Source: Shimwellia blattae DSM 4481 = NBRC 105725 (GTDB lineage Bacteria > Pseudomonadota > Gammaproteobacteria > Enterobacterales > Enterobacteriaceae). Taken from it: a stretch of DNA of 64,000 nt. Within the stretch, counting starts at the first letter, position 1. Each line of letters starts with the position of its first letter. Both the position numbers and the translations under genes were made by a program. Location: NCBI RefSeq assembly GCF_000262305.1, contig NC_017910.1:186001-250000 (forward strand), read 5' to 3'. Under the pieces are notes generated by a model. It had not been told where the DNA came from. It worked only from the letters and a program-made list of their open reading frames with translations, and made no database searches. Positions 17,468 to 25,538 of the stretch are shown here, piece after piece.

Positions 17468-17839
17468 ATGAACAGACCCCCGTTTATTGTGCTGGTGATT
17501 GCCGCTGTCATTGTGGTGGCGGCCGGTACGCAGTTTGTCAGACAGTGGCGACAGCGCGCGGCGGATGATGCCGCGCCACAGGTTCAGACCCGGGTGATTG
17601 TTATAGAAATGCGTGAGTTTCCCGCCAGCGAGCGGCGATCGCGCCAGCAGACGGTGGCTCCCGCCGGTAGCGCGATGCGTTATGAAGTGCGGTTTCGCCC
17701 GCAGAACGCCGGGGCGGGAAGCGACATCATCTGCCGGGTAACCGCCGCCCGGTATCATGATATGACGGCCGGTGAGCAGGGAGTGCTGACTATGCAGGGG
17801 AAACGTTTTGTGCGTTTTGATCCCCTGCCCGGGCGCTAG
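17468..17839 (+). CDS. yhhM: DUF2500 protein YhhM
   Basis: A 123-residue protein with one N-terminal membrane segment (about residues 7-23) and a soluble, Arg-rich remainder, probably periplasmic. The family (DUF2500) has no assigned function. Its stop codon overlaps the stop codon of the convergent yhhL by four bases (CTAG at 17836-17839), so the two genes leave no room for a terminator between them. Confidence 0.9.
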   Translation: MNRPPFIVLVIAAVIVVAAGTQFVRQWRQRAADDAAPQVQTRVIVIEMREFPASERRSRQQTVAPAGSAMRYEVRFRPQNAGAGSDIICRVTAARYHDMTAGEQGVLTMQGKRFVRFDPLPGR

Positions 17840-18105
17840 CTTTTCTTTTGCGCCTTTTGCCAGGCGAGCAGCTCAAAGACACCGAACAGAAAAATCCGCA
17901 GCTGGAACCAGCCGCTCATTTTTGGGCTCTCTTTCGGCAGTGAGGCTTTCAGCATTGCCGCCTGCAGGCCGTGCATAAAGAACATAAAGATTGCCGCGAC
18001 ATTAATAAAAATATTCAGCGGGCGCGGGTAGGGGTGGATCAGGTTGAACAGCAAAAACCCCCAGACGAACAGCATCACCAGGCGGCCAAAATTAATGATC
18101 AGCAT
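17836..18105 (-). CDS. yhhL: DUF1145 membrane protein YhhL
   Basis: An 89-residue inner-membrane protein with three hydrophobic segments (about residues 5-20, 28-50 and 66-82) and a basic C terminus (WQKAQKKS). The function is unknown. The start ATG (18103-18105) lies inside the end of rsmD, overlapping it by 14 bases, so it is translated from the rsmD transcript. The tail overlaps yhhM. Confidence 0.9.
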   Translation of the reverse strand: MLIINFGRLVMLFVWGFLLFNLIHPYPRPLNIFINVAAIFMFFMHGLQAAMLKASLPKESPKMSGWFQLRIFLFGVFELLAWQKAQKKS

Positions 18106-18691
18106 TGCCAGCTCCTTGAGTTTCACGGCGGTACAGCCGGTAGGCGACCTGGCCTGCCACTTTTTCCCGGTGCAGTGACCAGTTAGCCGGGGTGGGCGGG
18201 AGGCCGTTCTCCACTTCACTTTCTATATAGATGAGCGCGTCTTGCGCCAGCCAGCCCTGCTGTTCCAGCAGGCGCAGTGTCTCTTCCAGTAGCCCTTTGC
18301 GAAAAGGGGGATCGACAAAAACAATATTGTGCGCCTGCCCGGGCCGGGCGAGGAAGGTCAGCGTGTTGGTATTCACCACATCGCCCTGGCTTGCCTTAAG
18401 GGTGGCGAGATTGAGCTGGAGCTGCCGGGCAACGCTGCGATCCATCTCCAGCAGGGTGGCGCTGGCCGCGTAGCGGGAGAGCGCCTCCAGCCCCAGGGCA
18501 CCACTGCCGGCAAAGCAGTCCAGGCAACGGGCATCGACAATGTCCGGCGCCAGCCAGTTAAAGAGGGTTTCGCGCACCCGATCGGTGGTGGGGCGCAGCC
18601 CCGGGCTGTCCGGGACCGGTAATTTCCGGCCGCGCCACTGGCCGCCGATAATGCGAATCTGGCCGCTGCCTGTACTGTGGGTTTTTTTCAT
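18092..18691 (-). CDS. rsmD: 16S rRNA (guanine966-N2)-methyltransferase RsmD
   Basis: SAM-dependent enzyme that methylates N2 of G966 in the 30S subunit. The product is 199 residues, typical of the family. It has the SAM-binding segment LDCFAGSGALGLEALSR and the catalytic motif DPPF near residue 128. It is divergent from ftsY with a 181-bp gap and is translationally linked to yhhL downstream, as in E. coli. Confidence 0.97.
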   Translation of the reverse strand: MKKTHSTGSGQIRIIGGQWRGRKLPVPDSPGLRPTTDRVRETLFNWLAPDIVDARCLDCFAGSGALGLEALSRYAASATLLEMDRSVARQLQLNLATLKASQGDVVNTNTLTFLARPGQAHNIVFVDPPFRKGLLEETLRLLEQQGWLAQDALIYIESEVENGLPPTPANWSLHREKVAGQVAYRLYRRETQGAGNADH

Positions 18692-18872
18692 GGGGATTAC
18701 TGTGATTATTCCGGGAGTGCTATTCTAGCGGGCCGTCAGCGCCGGGGGAACCATAATCCCACGGCGTGATGCCATGACGGGAAAGTGGTAGACTAACATA
18801 TTCATTTTCCGTCCCTGCGATACGTGAAAGCAGGGCTGCGCCATGAACCAATAGCGAGGAGTCCGATCGCCA

Positions 18873-20444
18873 ATGGCAAAAGAAAAAAAACGCGGCTTTT
18901 TTTCCTGGTTAGGCTTTGGCCAGAAAGAACAGACGCCAGAAACAGAAAAAGAACAGGAAGTTCAGGAACAACAGCAGGTTATTGACGCGCAGCCCGAACA
19001 GGTGCCAGCAGAGACACCGGTTGAACATCACTCTGAATCCTCTTCTGAACCCACCGCAGAGGCCCAGGCCGTAGCTGACGCAGAGGCACAAGCCGCAGCA
19101 GAAGCCAAAGTGGCTGCCGAAGCACAGGCTGCCGCAGAAGCCAAAGCAGCTGCCGAAGCTCAGGCCGCAGCAGAAGCTAAAGCGGCCGCCGAAGCCCAGG
19201 CCGCAGCAGAAGCTAAAGCGGCTGCCGAAGCACAGGCCGCAGCAGAAGCCAAAGCAGCTGCCGAAGCCCAGGCCGCAGCAGAAGCCAAAGCAGCTGCCGA
19301 AGCACAGGCCGCCGCAGAAGCCAGAGCGGCCGCCGAAGCCCAGGCCGCAGCAGAAGCTAAAGCGGCTGCTGAAGCCCAGGCCGCCGCAGAAGCTAAAGCG
19401 GCTGCCGAAGCACAAGCCGCAGCAGAAGCTAAAGCTGCCGCAGAAGCCGAGGCCGCCGCAGAGGCAGAGGCACAGGCCGCAGCCCAGGCAGAGCCAGAGA
19501 TCCACGAGCAGGAAAAACCCACCAAAGAGGGGTTCTTCGCCCGTCTGAAGCGCAGCCTGCTGAAAACCAAACAGAACCTGGGCTCTGGCTTTATCAGCCT
19601 GTTCCGGGGCAAAAAAATTGATGACGATCTGTTTGAAGAGCTGGAAGAGCAACTGCTGATTGCCGATGTGGGGGTAGAAACAACCCGTAAAATCATCAGT
19701 AATCTGACCGACGGCGCCAGCCGTAAACAGCTGCGCGACGCAGAAGCGCTGTACGGATTGCTCAAAGAAGAGATGAGCGGGATCCTGGCGAAGGTTGACG
19801 AGCCGCTGAACATTGAAGGCAAAATGCCCTACGTTATCCTGATGGTCGGGGTCAATGGCGTGGGTAAAACCACCACCATCGGTAAGATGGCGCGCCAGTT
19901 CCAGCAGCAGGGGAAATCCGTCATGCTGGCCGCCGGGGATACGTTCCGCGCCGCAGCAGTAGAGCAGTTACAGGTGTGGGGCCAGCGCAACAATATTCCG
20001 GTGGTGGCTCAGCATACCGGGGCGGATTCCGCCTCTGTGATTTTTGATGCCATCCAGGCCGCTAAAGCGCGCCATGTGGATGTTCTGATTGCCGATACCG
20101 CCGGGCGTTTGCAGAATAAATCGCACCTGATGGAAGAGCTGAAGAAAATTGTCCGGGTAATGAAAAAACTGGATGAAGACGCCCCCCATGAGGTTATGCT
20201 TACGCTGGATGCCAGCACCGGGCAGAATGCCGTAAGCCAGGCAAAACTGTTTAATGAAGCCGTTGGGTTAACGGGGATCACGCTGACTAAACTTGATGGT
20301 ACAGCCAAAGGCGGGGTGATCTTCTCCATTGCCGATCAATTCGGGATCCCTATCCGCTACATCGGTGTCGGGGAACGCATTGAGGATTTACGTCCGTTTA
20401 AAGCGGACGATTTTATTGAGGCACTATTTGCCCGAGAGGATTAA
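18873..20444 (+). CDS. ftsY: Signal recognition particle receptor FtsY
   Basis: Receptor that docks the SRP-ribosome complex at the inner membrane for co-translational insertion. The product is 523 residues (497 in E. coli). Residues 1-65 are acidic. About 70-206 are an unusually long, regular Ala/Glu/Lys/Gln repeat. The amphipathic membrane-targeting helix follows (EGFFARLKRSLLKTKQNL, about 217-235), then the N domain and the GTPase G domain. The P-loop is GVNGVGKTT (326-334), and DTAGR and TKLDGTAKGG are intact. It heads the ftsY-ftsE-ftsX operon. The extra length lies entirely in the repeat. Confidence 0.98.
   Translation: MAKEKKRGFFSWLGFGQKEQTPETEKEQEVQEQQQVIDAQPEQVPAETPVEHHSESSSEPTAEAQAVADAEAQAAAEAKVAAEAQAAAEAKAAAEAQAAAEAKAAAEAQAAAEAKAAAEAQAAAEAKAAAEAQAAAEAKAAAEAQAAAEARAAAEAQAAAEAKAAAEAQAAAEAKAAAEAQAAAEAKAAAEAEAAAEAEAQAAAQAEPEIHEQEKPTKEGFFARLKRSLLKTKQNLGSGFISLFRGKKIDDDLFEELEEQLLIADVGVETTRKIISNLTDGASRKQLRDAEALYGLLKEEMSGILAKVDEPLNIEGKMPYVILMVGVNGVGKTTTIGKMARQFQQQGKSVMLAAGDTFRAAAVEQLQVWGQRNNIPVVAQHTGADSASVIFDAIQAAKARHVDVLIADTAGRLQNKSHLMEELKKIVRVMKKLDEDAPHEVMLTLDASTGQNAVSQAKLFNEAVGLTGITLTKLDGTAKGGVIFSIADQFGIPIRYIGVGERIEDLRPFKADDFIEALFARED
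19081..19490 (+). repeat. 36-bp tandem repeats inside ftsY
   Basis: About ten in-frame copies of a 12-residue unit (AEAQAAAEAKAA) are encoded by a 36-base unit. Synonymous differences alternate between copies (GCT/GCC, GCA/GCC, AAA constant). One copy has Arg instead of Lys and the first has Val. The array predicts a long charged helix and should be prone to copy-number change. Confidence 0.92.
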
Positions 20445-20446
20445 CA

Positions 20447-21115
20447 ATGATTCGCTTTGAACACGTCAGCAAAGCCTATCTTGGTGGGAGACAAGCGCTG
20501 CAGGGGGTGTCGTTTCACCTGCAGGCAGGCGAAATGGCGTTTCTTACCGGGCACTCTGGTGCCGGTAAGAGTACGTTGCTCAAACTGATTTGTGGTATTG
20601 AGCGCCCCAGCGCCGGGAAAATCTGGTTCAGCGGCCATGAAATCAGCCGCCTGAAGAACCGGGAAGTCCCGTTTCTGCGCCGCCAGATCGGCATGATTTT
20701 CCAGGATCACCACCTGCTGATGGATCGCTCCGTCTATGACAATGTCGCGATCCCGCTGATTATTGCCGGTGCCAGCGGTGAAGATATTCGCCGCCGGGTG
20801 AGTGCCGCACTGGATAAGGTCGGGCTGCTGGACAAAGCGAAAAACCTCCCTATTCAGCTCTCCGGCGGGGAGCAGCAGCGGGTGGGTATTGCCCGCGCGG
20901 TCGTCAATAAACCGGCCGTCTTACTGGCGGATGAACCGACCGGTAACCTGGATGATGCCCTGTCAGAGGGGATCCTGCGCCTGTTTGAAGAGTTTAACCG
21001 GGTCGGGGTTACCGTGCTGATGGCGACCCACGACACTGGCCTTATCGCCAGCCGTCCGTATCCGGTTCTGACCTTAAGTGAAGGGCACCTGCACGGAGGC
21101 CATTCTGGTGAATAA
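20447..21115 (+). CDS. ftsE: Cell-division ATP-binding protein FtsE
   Basis: ATPase subunit of the FtsEX complex, which activates septal peptidoglycan amidases through EnvC at the division site. The 222-residue product is the family's length. It shows the Walker A GHSGAGKST near residue 36, the signature SGGEQQRVGIARA and Walker B VLLADEPTGNLD. It starts two bases after the ftsY stop and overlaps ftsX by eight bases, so translation is coupled through the operon. Confidence 0.98.
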   Translation: MIRFEHVSKAYLGGRQALQGVSFHLQAGEMAFLTGHSGAGKSTLLKLICGIERPSAGKIWFSGHEISRLKNREVPFLRRQIGMIFQDHHLLMDRSVYDNVAIPLIIAGASGEDIRRRVSAALDKVGLLDKAKNLPIQLSGGEQQRVGIARAVVNKPAVLLADEPTGNLDDALSEGILRLFEEFNRVGVTVLMATHDTGLIASRPYPVLTLSEGHLHGGHSGE

Positions 21116-22178
21116 AAACAGCGCGTTAAACCGTATTCGCCGCTACAGCCATAAGTTCGACAAAGTTAACCAGCTGGGCGGTAAACTGGGTGATCTCGGC
21201 CGTTCTGTGCAAAAGCGCAGCGGCGGCGGTGGTAAAAAGCCGAAATCGAAGCAGCAATCCCTGAAAGGCGGCCTGAATGAGCAGGTGCGTTATGCCTGGC
21301 AGGGGGCGGTGCAGGATCTGCGTAACAAACCACTGGCCACCTTTCTGACGGTAATGGTTATCGCCATTTCGTTAACGCTGCCAAGCGTGTGCTATATGGT
21401 CTATAAAAACGTCAGCCAGGCCGCCAGCCAGTATTATCCGACCCCGCAAATTACCGTGTATCTGGATAAAGCGCTGGATGATGACGCCGCCCAGCAGGTG
21501 GTGGCGCAGCTGCAGGCACAACCGGGGGTAGAGAAGGTCAACTACCTGACCCGGGACGAAGCCCTGGGCGAGTTCCGTAACTGGTCCGGGTTTGGCGGCG
21601 CGCTGGATATGCTGGAAGAGAACCCGCTACCGGCGGTTGCGGTTGTGGTGCCGAAGATTGATTTTCAGACCCCACAGGCGATGGGCACCATTCGCGACCA
21701 GTTAACCGGCATTAAGGGGATTGACGAAGTGCGCATGGATGACAGCTGGTTTGCGCGCTTGTCGGCGCTTACCGGGCTGGTGGGGCGCGTTTCCGCAATG
21801 ATTGGCGTACTGATGGTCGCTGCGGTGTTCCTGGTCATCGGTAACAGCGTGCGGCTGAGCATTTTTGCCCGCCGGGATACCATTAACGTGCAGAAGCTGA
21901 TCGGCGCAACGGATGGTTTTATTCTGCGCCCGTTCCTGTATGGCGGGGCGCTGCTGGGGTTCAGCGGGGCGTTTTTATCGCTGATCCTGTCGGAGATTCT
22001 GGTGTTGCGCTTGTCGTCGGCGGTGAAAGATGTAGCCCAGGTCTTCGGCGCCAGCTTTGAGCTCAGCGGCCTCTCTTTTGATGAGTGTCTGCTGCTGTTG
22101 CTGGTCTCGTCGATGATTGGCTGGGTGGCCGCCTGGCTTGCCACCGTGCAACATTTACGTCGCTTTACTCCCGAGTAA
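21108..22178 (+). CDS. ftsX: Cell-division protein FtsX
   Basis: Membrane subunit of FtsEX with four transmembrane segments and a large periplasmic loop that binds EnvC. The 356-residue product matches the E. coli family. A first membrane segment FLTVMVIAISLTLPSVCYMV is followed by the loop and then three segments in the C-terminal half. The start is a GTG at 21108, eight bases after GGAGG and inside ftsE; an upstream ATG at 21078 would add a non-conserved N terminus. The basic N terminus (residues 10-60) differs most from E. coli. Confidence 0.96.
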   Translation: MNKNSALNRIRRYSHKFDKVNQLGGKLGDLGRSVQKRSGGGGKKPKSKQQSLKGGLNEQVRYAWQGAVQDLRNKPLATFLTVMVIAISLTLPSVCYMVYKNVSQAASQYYPTPQITVYLDKALDDDAAQQVVAQLQAQPGVEKVNYLTRDEALGEFRNWSGFGGALDMLEENPLPAVAVVVPKIDFQTPQAMGTIRDQLTGIKGIDEVRMDDSWFARLSALTGLVGRVSAMIGVLMVAAVFLVIGNSVRLSIFARRDTINVQKLIGATDGFILRPFLYGGALLGFSGAFLSLILSEILVLRLSSAVKDVAQVFGASFELSGLSFDECLLLLLVSSMIGWVAAWLATVQHLRRFTPE

Positions 22179-22188
22179 TTAAAACTCT

Positions 22189-22196
22189 GGTATACT
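22189..22196 (+). promoter_or_regulatory. Extended -10 promoter upstream of rpoH
   Basis: A TATACT hexamer (22191-22196) preceded closely by TG gives a sigma-70 type -10 at the end of ftsX, in the position of the E. coli rpoH P1 promoter. The -35 is poor. The transcript would carry a leader of about 260 bases. Confidence 0.5.
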
Positions 22197-22300
22197 TTGC
22201 CCCTGCTCGCGAGACGTATTCGCCAGCAGGGGATGCAGCCTGGCAACCCGTCGCGCTTCCCCCTTCTGCCGTTCATCTCCCTGTCACAGTTATGTGTAAT

Positions 22301-22345
22301 TTATTCACAGGCGTAATTGAACTTGTGGATAAGATCACGGTCTGA
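22301..22345 (+). promoter_or_regulatory. rpoH sigma-E promoter (P3 type) with two DnaA boxes
   Basis: GAACTT (22319-22324), 16 bases and TCTGA (22341-22345) reproduce the E. coli rpoH P3 promoter used by sigma-E at extreme heat. Two DnaA boxes are present: TTATTCACA at 22301-22309 and a perfect TTATCCACA on the minus strand at 22324-22332, inside the promoter spacer. DnaA repression of rpoH is known in E. coli. Confidence 0.82.
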
Positions 22346-22460
22346 GATCGGGTGCGAATGCGAAAGTGCGTGCCCTGTAGCGCGCGGCGTAGTAGTCTCG
22401 CAGGTCGGGGCCGGAAAAAGCGTTATCGCGGCACCGGAATTTAACGTAGAGAGGGTTTGA

Positions 22461-23318
22461 ATGACCAACGAAATGCAAAATTTAGCTTTAGCCCCGGTCG
22501 GTAACCTGGATGCTTATATCCGGGCGGCCAATGCCTGGCCGATGCTGTCGGCTGAGGAAGAGCGGGCACTGGCTGAAAGGCTGCATTACCAGGGCGATCT
22601 GGAAGCAGCGAAAAAGCTGATTCTGTCTCACCTGCGGTTTGTTGTTCATATTGCTCGTAATTATGCGGGCTATGGCCTGCCGCAGGCGGATCTGATTCAG
22701 GAAGGGAATATCGGCCTGATGAAAGCCGTGCGCCGTTTTAACCCGGAAGTGGGTGTGCGCCTGGTCTCCTTCGCCGTGCACTGGATCAAAGCAGAGATCC
22801 ATGAGTATGTCCTGCGTAACTGGCGTATTGTGAAGGTGGCAACCACCAAAGCACAGCGCAAACTGTTCTTTAACCTGCGTAAAACCAAGCAGCGTCTGGG
22901 CTGGTTTAACCAGGACGAAGTGGAAATGGTAGCCCGTGAGCTGGGGGTATCCAGTAAAGATGTCCGTGAGATGGAGTCCCGTATGGCGGCTCAGGACATG
23001 ACCTTCGATATGTCGTCTGATGATGACGCCAGCGACAGCCAGCCGATGGCGCCGGTACTGTACCTACAGGATAAGTCCTCTAACTTTGCCGATGGCATTG
23101 AAGATGACAACTGGGAAGAGCACGCGGCCGATAAACTGACTGAAGCAATGAGCGGCCTGGACGAGCGCAGCCAGCAGATTATCCGGGCGCGCTGGCTGGA
23201 TGAAGACAACAAAAGCACCCTGCAGGAGCTGGCCGATCAGTATGGCGTCTCTGCAGAGCGTGTGCGCCAGCTTGAAAAGAACGCAATGAAGAAATTGCGT
23301 GCTGCCATCGAAGCCTGA
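22461..23318 (+). CDS. rpoH: RNA polymerase heat-shock sigma factor sigma-32
   Basis: Directs RNA polymerase to heat-shock promoters, including probably the one before prlC in this window. The product is 285 residues (284 in E. coli). It contains the region 2 core-binding and -10 recognition segment (HLRFVVHIARNYAGYGLPQADLIQEGNIGLMKA), the RpoH box QRKLFFNLRKTK, and the region 4.2 helix-turn-helix at the C terminus (LQELADQYGVSAERVRQLE). The long leader with several promoters agrees with the known multi-promoter, translationally temperature-controlled gene. Confidence 0.98.
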   Translation: MTNEMQNLALAPVGNLDAYIRAANAWPMLSAEEERALAERLHYQGDLEAAKKLILSHLRFVVHIARNYAGYGLPQADLIQEGNIGLMKAVRRFNPEVGVRLVSFAVHWIKAEIHEYVLRNWRIVKVATTKAQRKLFFNLRKTKQRLGWFNQDEVEMVARELGVSSKDVREMESRMAAQDMTFDMSSDDDASDSQPMAPVLYLQDKSSNFADGIEDDNWEEHAADKLTEAMSGLDERSQQIIRARWLDEDNKSTLQELADQYGVSAERVRQLEKNAMKKLRAAIEA

Positions 23319-23335
23319 TACCAGCCTTTGTGATT

Positions 23336-23362
23336 AAAAAACCACCTGCGGGTGGTTTTTTT
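23336..23362 (+). terminator. rpoH terminator
   Basis: AACCACC-TGC-GGGTGGTT followed by seven T bases, 18 bases after the rpoH stop. Confidence 0.92.
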
Positions 23363-23557
23363 GTGCGCGTCATCCCCCTTCTGGCTATTCCAAATTTCTG
23401 AAAATACGTTATGGTCTTAGCAGAGTATGCTGCTAACGCACCGCCGTACTCGGGGTTTACCAATAACAAAAACCATTTTATGAATATTAAATGGTATAAA
23501 GTTCTAAAATATAACACAAAAGCAACACGCCATCACAACAATAATGGGGAATGCAGG

Positions 23558-24667
23558 ATGAAGATACAGGGTAAAGCGCTTCTGGCAGGATGCATCGCGC
23601 TGGCAATGAGCCACACCGTATTTGCAAAAGAGATTAAAGTCGCCGTGGTCGGGGCCATGTCCGGCCCGGTAGCCCAGTACGGAGACCAGGAGTTCACCGG
23701 CGCCAAACAGGCGATTGCCGATATTAATGCCCGGGGCGGCATCAAAGGCGACAAGCTGGTCGCCGTAGAATATGACGATGCCTGCGACCCGAAACAGGCG
23801 GTTGCGGTGGCCAACAAAGTGGTGAATGACGGCATTAAATACGTTATCGGCCATTTGTGCTCCTCCTCCACGCAGCCCGCTTCTGATATCTATGAAGACG
23901 AGGGGATTTTGATGATCACCCCGGCGGCAACGGCGCCTGAGCTGACTGCCCGCGGCTACTCCCTGATCCTGCGCACCACCGGTCTGGACTCCGACCAGGG
24001 GCCGACGGCGGCGAAATATATTCTTGACCATGTGAAGCCCCAGCGTATCGCGGTTATCCACGATAAACAGCAGTACGGCGAGGGGCTGGCCCGCTCCGTG
24101 CAGGACAACCTGAAAAAGGGCGGCGCCAATGTGGTGTTCTTTGACGGTATCACCGCCGGTGAGAAAGACTTCTCTACCCTGGTCGCGCGGCTGAAAAAAG
24201 AGAATATCGACTTTGTCTATTACGGCGGTTACCACCCGGAAATGGGCCAGATCCTGCGCCAGTCCCGGGCGGCTGGCCTGAAAACCCAGTTTATGGGCCC
24301 GGAAGGGGTGGCGAACGTCTCGCTGTCGAATATTGCCGGGGCTTCTGCTCAGGGGATGCTGGTCACCAAGCCGAAAAACTACGATCAGGTACCGGCTAAC
24401 AAACCGGTTGTAGACGCCATTAAAGCGAAGAAACAGGACCCGAGCGGCGCCTTTGTCTGGACCACCTACGCAGCCCTGCAATCCCTGGCGGCGGGCCTGG
24501 AAAAAGCCCCGGATCAGCAGCCGGAAGCGGTGGCGAAGTATCTGAAAGGCACCAGCGTGGATACGGTGATGGGCCCGCTCTCCTGGAATGACAAGGGCGA
24601 CCTGAAAGGCTTTGAGTTTGGTGTGTTCACCTGGAACGCGAACGGCACATCCAGCGAAGCGAAATAA
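23558..24667 (+). CDS. livJ: Leu/Ile/Val(/Ala/Thr)-binding periplasmic protein LivJ
   Basis: Periplasmic binding protein of the LIV-I high-affinity branched-chain amino-acid ABC system. The 369-residue precursor has a signal peptide cut after AFA-like MSHTVFA (about residue 23). The mature part begins KEIKVAVVGAMSGP. Ligand-site segments shared with LivK are present (GHLCSSSTQPASDIYEDEG, YYGGYHPEMG). The frame is open for 49 codons upstream, but the signal peptide fixes the ATG at 23558. It is monocistronic, with its own terminator. The 195-bp AT-rich leader before it is the expected place of Lrp control. Confidence 0.97.
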   Translation: MKIQGKALLAGCIALAMSHTVFAKEIKVAVVGAMSGPVAQYGDQEFTGAKQAIADINARGGIKGDKLVAVEYDDACDPKQAVAVANKVVNDGIKYVIGHLCSSSTQPASDIYEDEGILMITPAATAPELTARGYSLILRTTGLDSDQGPTAAKYILDHVKPQRIAVIHDKQQYGEGLARSVQDNLKKGGANVVFFDGITAGEKDFSTLVARLKKENIDFVYYGGYHPEMGQILRQSRAAGLKTQFMGPEGVANVSLSNIAGASAQGMLVTKPKNYDQVPANKPVVDAIKAKKQDPSGAFVWTTYAALQSLAAGLEKAPDQQPEAVAKYLKGTSVDTVMGPLSWNDKGDLKGFEFGVFTWNANGTSSEAK

Positions 24668-24700
24668 CCGCCCGTTTTTTCTTTCTGATCAGCACGCTGA

Positions 24701-24726
24701 AAACGCCCGCATTGCCGGGCGTTTTT
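24701..24726 (+). terminator. livJ terminator
   Basis: AACGCCCG-CATTGC-CGGGCGTT-type stem followed by six T bases, located between the convergent livJ and panM genes. The preceding A-run would let it work weakly for panM too. Confidence 0.88.
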
Positions 24727-24736
24727 TGGTCTGTGC

Positions 24737-25117
24737 TCAGCGCTGCCAGCCGTGGGCACAGGGGCTGAAGCCCAGCGCCTGCATAAAGGCGTTCATGACG
24801 GCCCTGTCTTCCACGCCCTGGTCGCTCATCTCCCAGTGGGTGATTTCCGGGTGCCGGGCCAGAAGCTCTTCTATCAGGTACAGGCCCACCCCGCGACGGC
24901 GGGTAAGATCCCGGATCCGCAGCGAATCCAGCATGGCGCGCTGCCCGTTAACGGTGACCCGCACGGCCCCCAGCAGGCGTTCATTAAAGCAGGCGGCATA
25001 CAGCATATGCGTGGCGTCTGGTTGCAGCGTGTCCGCCGGGTATTCCGGCCAGATTTTCCCGAGATCGATAATATCCTGATCGGACAGTGTGGTAAGGCGA
25101 AGAATCGTCAGTTTCAT
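24737..25117 (-). CDS. panM: PanD maturation factor / acetyl-CoA sensor PanM (PanZ)
   Basis: A small GNAT-fold protein of 126 residues (127 in E. coli). It binds acetyl-CoA and triggers self-cleavage of the aspartate decarboxylase proenzyme PanD, controlling beta-alanine and CoA supply. The acetyl-CoA binding turn is RRRGVGLYLIEELL. The conserved start MKLTILRL and C-terminal GFSPC are present. It lies between livJ and livK on the opposite strand, as in E. coli. Confidence 0.96.
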   Translation of the reverse strand: MKLTILRLTTLSDQDIIDLGKIWPEYPADTLQPDATHMLYAACFNERLLGAVRVTVNGQRAMLDSLRIRDLTRRRGVGLYLIEELLARHPEITHWEMSDQGVEDRAVMNAFMQALGFSPCAHGWQR

Positions 25118-25538
25118 AGTTTCAGGCTAATCGTGAACAAAGTCGCAGTGTATCAATTTCATCTGCCAACAGGCGTGCTCTTTTCCTGCGGTTAAAGCAG
25201 GCGATTACTTCTTGTGCTTTTATGATTCTGGTTCAAAACGTTATCAATGAAAAAAATGGTGGGTTTATTAACTGTTTTTTTACCTTTTTATCCGCCTATT
25301 ATGCCGGAGTTTTATGCTGCTGCCCGCACTTTTTTTTGTTTATCTGAACTGTTAATCAGCATAATATCTTTGGTTAATAGGCTGAAAAATAGAGATATTG
25401 GTTGCGTAATTCCCAAAATAACGCGCTAACTCCTTATTCAGGTTATAAAAACCGGCTTTGATTATAAAAAGTACAGAATGCTTTTTAACCATAATAAGAC
25501 CGAATATTTACAACATCACGAAATGGGGTTTACACAGG
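25118..25538. other. AT-rich control region before livK
   Basis: A 421-bp gap, clearly AT-rich relative to the genes on either side, between the divergent panM and livK genes. It should contain the panM promoter and the leucine/Lrp-controlled livK promoter. Short frames exist, but none has a convincing ribosome binding site or family resemblance. I see no transposon or tRNA. Confidence 0.5.

Noticed and set aside
18909..19822. Two long minus-strand frames opposite ftsY (Cys/Gly-rich and Ala/Ser-rich)
   Set aside because: They are mirror images of the 36-bp repeat, which has no stop codons in other frames. No start signal or family resemblance.
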